Of a stretch of DNA of 64,000 bases, positions 62,023-64,000 are shown one piece after another. Where the stretch lies: NCBI RefSeq assembly GCF_041206865.1, contig NZ_JBGEDP010000001.1:248001-312000 (forward strand). Direction: 5' to 3'. This DNA is from Mycobacterium sp. HUMS_12744610 (GTDB lineage Bacteria > Actinomycetota > Actinomycetes > Mycobacteriales > Mycobacteriaceae). Made by a program: the position numbers and the translations under genes. Under the pieces are notes generated by a model. The model had not been told where the DNA came from. It saw only the letters and a program-made list of their open reading frames with translations, and did no database searches. Every line of letters starts with the position of its first letter. Position 1 is the first letter of the stretch.

Positions 62023-63258
62023 CCCGCGGCCAGGCCGGTGAAGTCGTCGGTGACGACGGTGCCGTGACGGTGCCGGTCCGTCCAGTCCCGACAGGGCAAA
62101 GAATTTCGCATCGCCGAGCCGGCCGCGCAGCGCGTGCAGGGTCAGCGCGCCGCGCTTGTACACGCGGTCGTCGAACATGTGCCGCGGCCCCGGGTCGGCC
62201 AACACCAGGTCCTGCGGCTTGGCGCGCAGCTGGTCGTGATGCAGCCGGGCCAGTTCGTCGGCGCCGGGTCCGCCGCTGCGCTCCGACCACAACCACTCGG
62301 CGTAGCAGGCGAAGCCCTCGTGCAGCCAGATGTCGCGCCAGCGCCGCGCGGTCACCGAGTTGCCGAACCACTGGTGGGCCAGCTCGTGGGCGATCAACCG
62401 CTCGGCGGCCCGTGACCCGTCGCAGTGGTTGGCGCCGAATATTGAAATCCCTTGGGCCTCAAGGGGGATGTCCAGGGCGTCGTCGGTGACCACGACCGTG
62501 TACCCACTGCTCAGCGGATAGGGGCCGAACAGGTCCACGAACAGCGACATCATCTCGGGCTGGCGCGCGAAGTCGTGCCCGAACGCGCCCCGCAGCCGCG
62601 CGGGCAGCGCCGACTGAATCGGCACCGGTGCCCGCGCCAGCCGCACCAGCTCGTAGGCGCCGATCTGCAGCGTGATCAGGTAGGTCGACGTCGGCTCGGG
62701 TTGTTCGTAGGTCCACACGGTCTGCGACGCCCGGGTGCGGGTGCCGACCAGTTTCCCGTTGGCGACGACGCGGTAGCGGCCTTCCGTGCTGACCTGGATG
62801 CGGAAGGCTGCCTTGTCGCCGGGGTGGTCGTTGCAGGGAAACCACGACGGGGCGCCGTTGGGCTGACCGGCGACCAGCACCCCGTCGGTCAGCTCCTCGA
62901 AACCGACGTCGCCCCATAGGGTTCGGATGGGCTTCGGCGCACCGCTGTAGCGCACCACGATGGCCATCGCCGCACCGCATGCCAGCCTCGACGCCAGGCG
63001 GACGCGCAACTTGCCGCCGCGGCAGGAGAACTGCTGCACGCGTTTGCCGTTCACCGTCACCTTGGCGACCGACAGCGATCCGGACAGGTCGAGGCTGAAC
63101 TGCTGCAGCTCTACGAGCGTCACCGCGGTGATCGTCGCCGTGCCGGACAGCCGGTTGATCGCGACCCGGTATTCGAGGTCGAGTTCGTAGCGCGACACCC
63201 GGTAGCCGGGATTGCCGTTTTTCGGCAGGTAGTCGTCGATGACCGGCGCGGACTTCAT
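61962..63258 (-). pseudogene. M1-family aminopeptidase, frameshifted near the C-terminus
   Basis: From ATG 63258 the protein reads as a gluzincin aminopeptidase: N-terminal beta domain, PSWFPCNDHPGDKA, and the catalytic HELAH at residues 291-295 with Glu314 (WLHEGFACYAEW). The usual GAMEN exopeptidase motif is altered (LEAQGISIF). At about 62093 the frame changes; the proper ending (RDWTDRHRHGTVVTDDF to WLYSTAVP) is in another frame and stops at 61962, so two bases seem to be missing. It follows the NRPS-like gene by 11 bases. Confidence 0.87.
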
Positions 63259-63269
63259 AGCCGGAACTT

Positions 63270-64000
63270 TCACGCCGCGGCGCCCCGCTTCGCCGAGTTC
63301 TTGGCCCGGCCCTTCTTGCGGCCCGCCCCCCACGGTTTGATCGGATTGCCTTGCCAGCGAGTCGATCCCGGCACCTTGTCGCCGCGCACCACCAGCGACG
63401 CCGGGCCCACGGTCGCCCCGGCCCCGATCCGGGTGGCCGGCAGCGCCACGCAGTGCGGCCCGAGCGTGGCGCCGGGTTCGAGCACGACGCTGTCCATGCG
63501 CATGATCCGGTCGTGGAACAGATGCGTCTGCACCACACAGCCCCGGTTGACCGTGCTGCCGGAGCCGAGCGTGACGAGATCCGCCTCGGGCAGCCAATAG
63601 GTTTCGCACCACGTGCCCCGCCCGACGCGGGCGCCCAGCGCGCGCAGCCACAGGGTCAGCAGCGGCGTGCCGACGGCCGCGCGGGCGAACCACGGCGCGG
63701 CGACAGTCTCGACGAAGGTGTCGCAGACCTCGTTGCGCCAGACGAACGACGACCACAGCGGGTACTCGCTGGCCCGGATCCGCCCCACGGTCAGCCATTT
63801 GGCGGCGACCGTGACGGCCCCCGCGACGGTGCCCGCCGCCAGCAGCACCAGCCCGCCGCACAACGCGGCCGCCCAGACGCCGAAGATCCGCGCCAGCGCC
63901 TGCAGCGCACCCAGCACCGCCAGCCCGATCCCGACCGTCACCACCACGGGCAGCAGCCGGCAGGTCTCCACCACCGCGCGCCGAACCTTGAGCCGCGCCG
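63270..64000 (-). CDS. Pls/PosA-type NRPS, C-terminal membrane and LbH domain (5' part outside window)
   Basis: The frame is open to the right edge and ends at 63270. The visible 243 residues have hydrophobic helices (LLPVVVTVGIGLAVLGAL, LCGGLVLLAAGTVAGAVTVAA) and left-handed beta-helix hexapeptide repeats (LVTLGSGSTVNRGCVVQTHLFHD, VLEPGATLGPHCVALPATRIGAGATVGPASLV), as found at the end of Pls/PosA synthetases, which assemble epsilon-polylysine-like chains. Adenylation and carrier domains would lie outside the window. Confidence 0.75.
   Translation of the reverse strand, partial: ARLKVRRAVVETCRLLPVVVTVGIGLAVLGALQALARIFGVWAAALCGGLVLLAAGTVAGAVTVAAKWLTVGRIRASEYPLWSSFVWRNEVCDTFVETVAAPWFARAAVGTPLLTLWLRALGARVGRGTWCETYWLPEADLVTLGSGSTVNRGCVVQTHLFHDRIMRMDSVVLEPGATLGPHCVALPATRIGAGATVGPASLVVRGDKVPGSTRWQGNPIKPWGAGRKKGRAKNSAKRGAAA

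Noticed and set aside
61771..63861. One 696-residue aminopeptidase fusion
   Set aside because: The N-terminal part is an out-of-frame reading of the NRPS gene and the C-terminal part follows the frameshift; the true gene is 61962-63258.
1..64000. CRISPR arrays
   Set aside because: No regularly spaced direct repeats of 25-40 bases were seen; the repeats found are tRNA fragments, IS ends and short coding repeats.

Overview
The window is high-GC actinobacterial DNA from a Mycobacterium, most likely a slow-growing non-tuberculous species. The evidence is two PPE proteins with SVP-motif tails, a 19-kDa LpqH-type lipoprotein gene, a TcrX/TcrY-type two-component pair, a close IS1081 relative, and a gene order from about 34 to 51 kb (methyltransferase, tcrXY, lpqH, alkylsulfatase, fadE36-like, LapA-like, proWZ relics, tyrA, tadA, tRNA-Ser) that mirrors, inverted, the Rv3767c to Rv3752c stretch of M. 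tuberculosis as I remember it. No species is assigned.

Region 1 (1-7.9 kb, minus strand) is a tightly coupled recombinase operon: two intact tyrosine recombinases, an XRE-type helix-turn-helix protein, an 809-aa zinc-knuckle protein with a degenerate recombinase-like C-terminus, a flavin monooxygenase, a 52-aa protein, then a second XRE gene and a second zinc-knuckle gene that runs off the left edge. Region 2 (7.9-30.5 kb) is a mobile-DNA graveyard. Seven complete insertion sequences of five types lie in it, several nested. Insertion boundaries and target duplications are readable, and removing the elements restores open frames for a hydrolase piece, a PLP enzyme, an HNH-like gene, a zinc-ribbon membrane protein, a spermidine-synthase-like gene and an ISAs1-type transposase. 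Four copies of the 3' part of a tRNA-Arg(ACG) gene divide 19.8-30.5 kb into segments, pointing to serial integration at a tRNA gene. Intact passengers are ParDE and HigBA toxin-antitoxin pairs, a SnoaL-like protein and an unusual acetyltransferase-decarboxylase fusion.

Region 3 (30.5-50.9 kb) is chromosomal backbone: lipid and CoA-linked metabolism (acyl-CoA dehydrogenase, SDR, several APH-fold kinases, quinone oxidoreductase), signal transduction (tcrXY), alkylsulfatase, prephenate dehydrogenase, tRNA adenosine deaminase and tRNA-Ser(CGA). Several normally conserved genes here carry frameshifts (TrkA-C-type membrane protein, lpqH, proWZ).

Region 4 (50.9-64 kb) starts with an ISL3 element inside a 161-bp TA-flanked miniature inverted-repeat element, then two PPE genes, small conserved genes, an IclR regulator facing a sulfotransferase / metallo-beta-lactamase / VOC / LLM flavin oxidoreductase operon, and finally a frameshifted M1 aminopeptidase downstream of the 3' end of a Pls/PosA-type NRPS gene that leaves the window.
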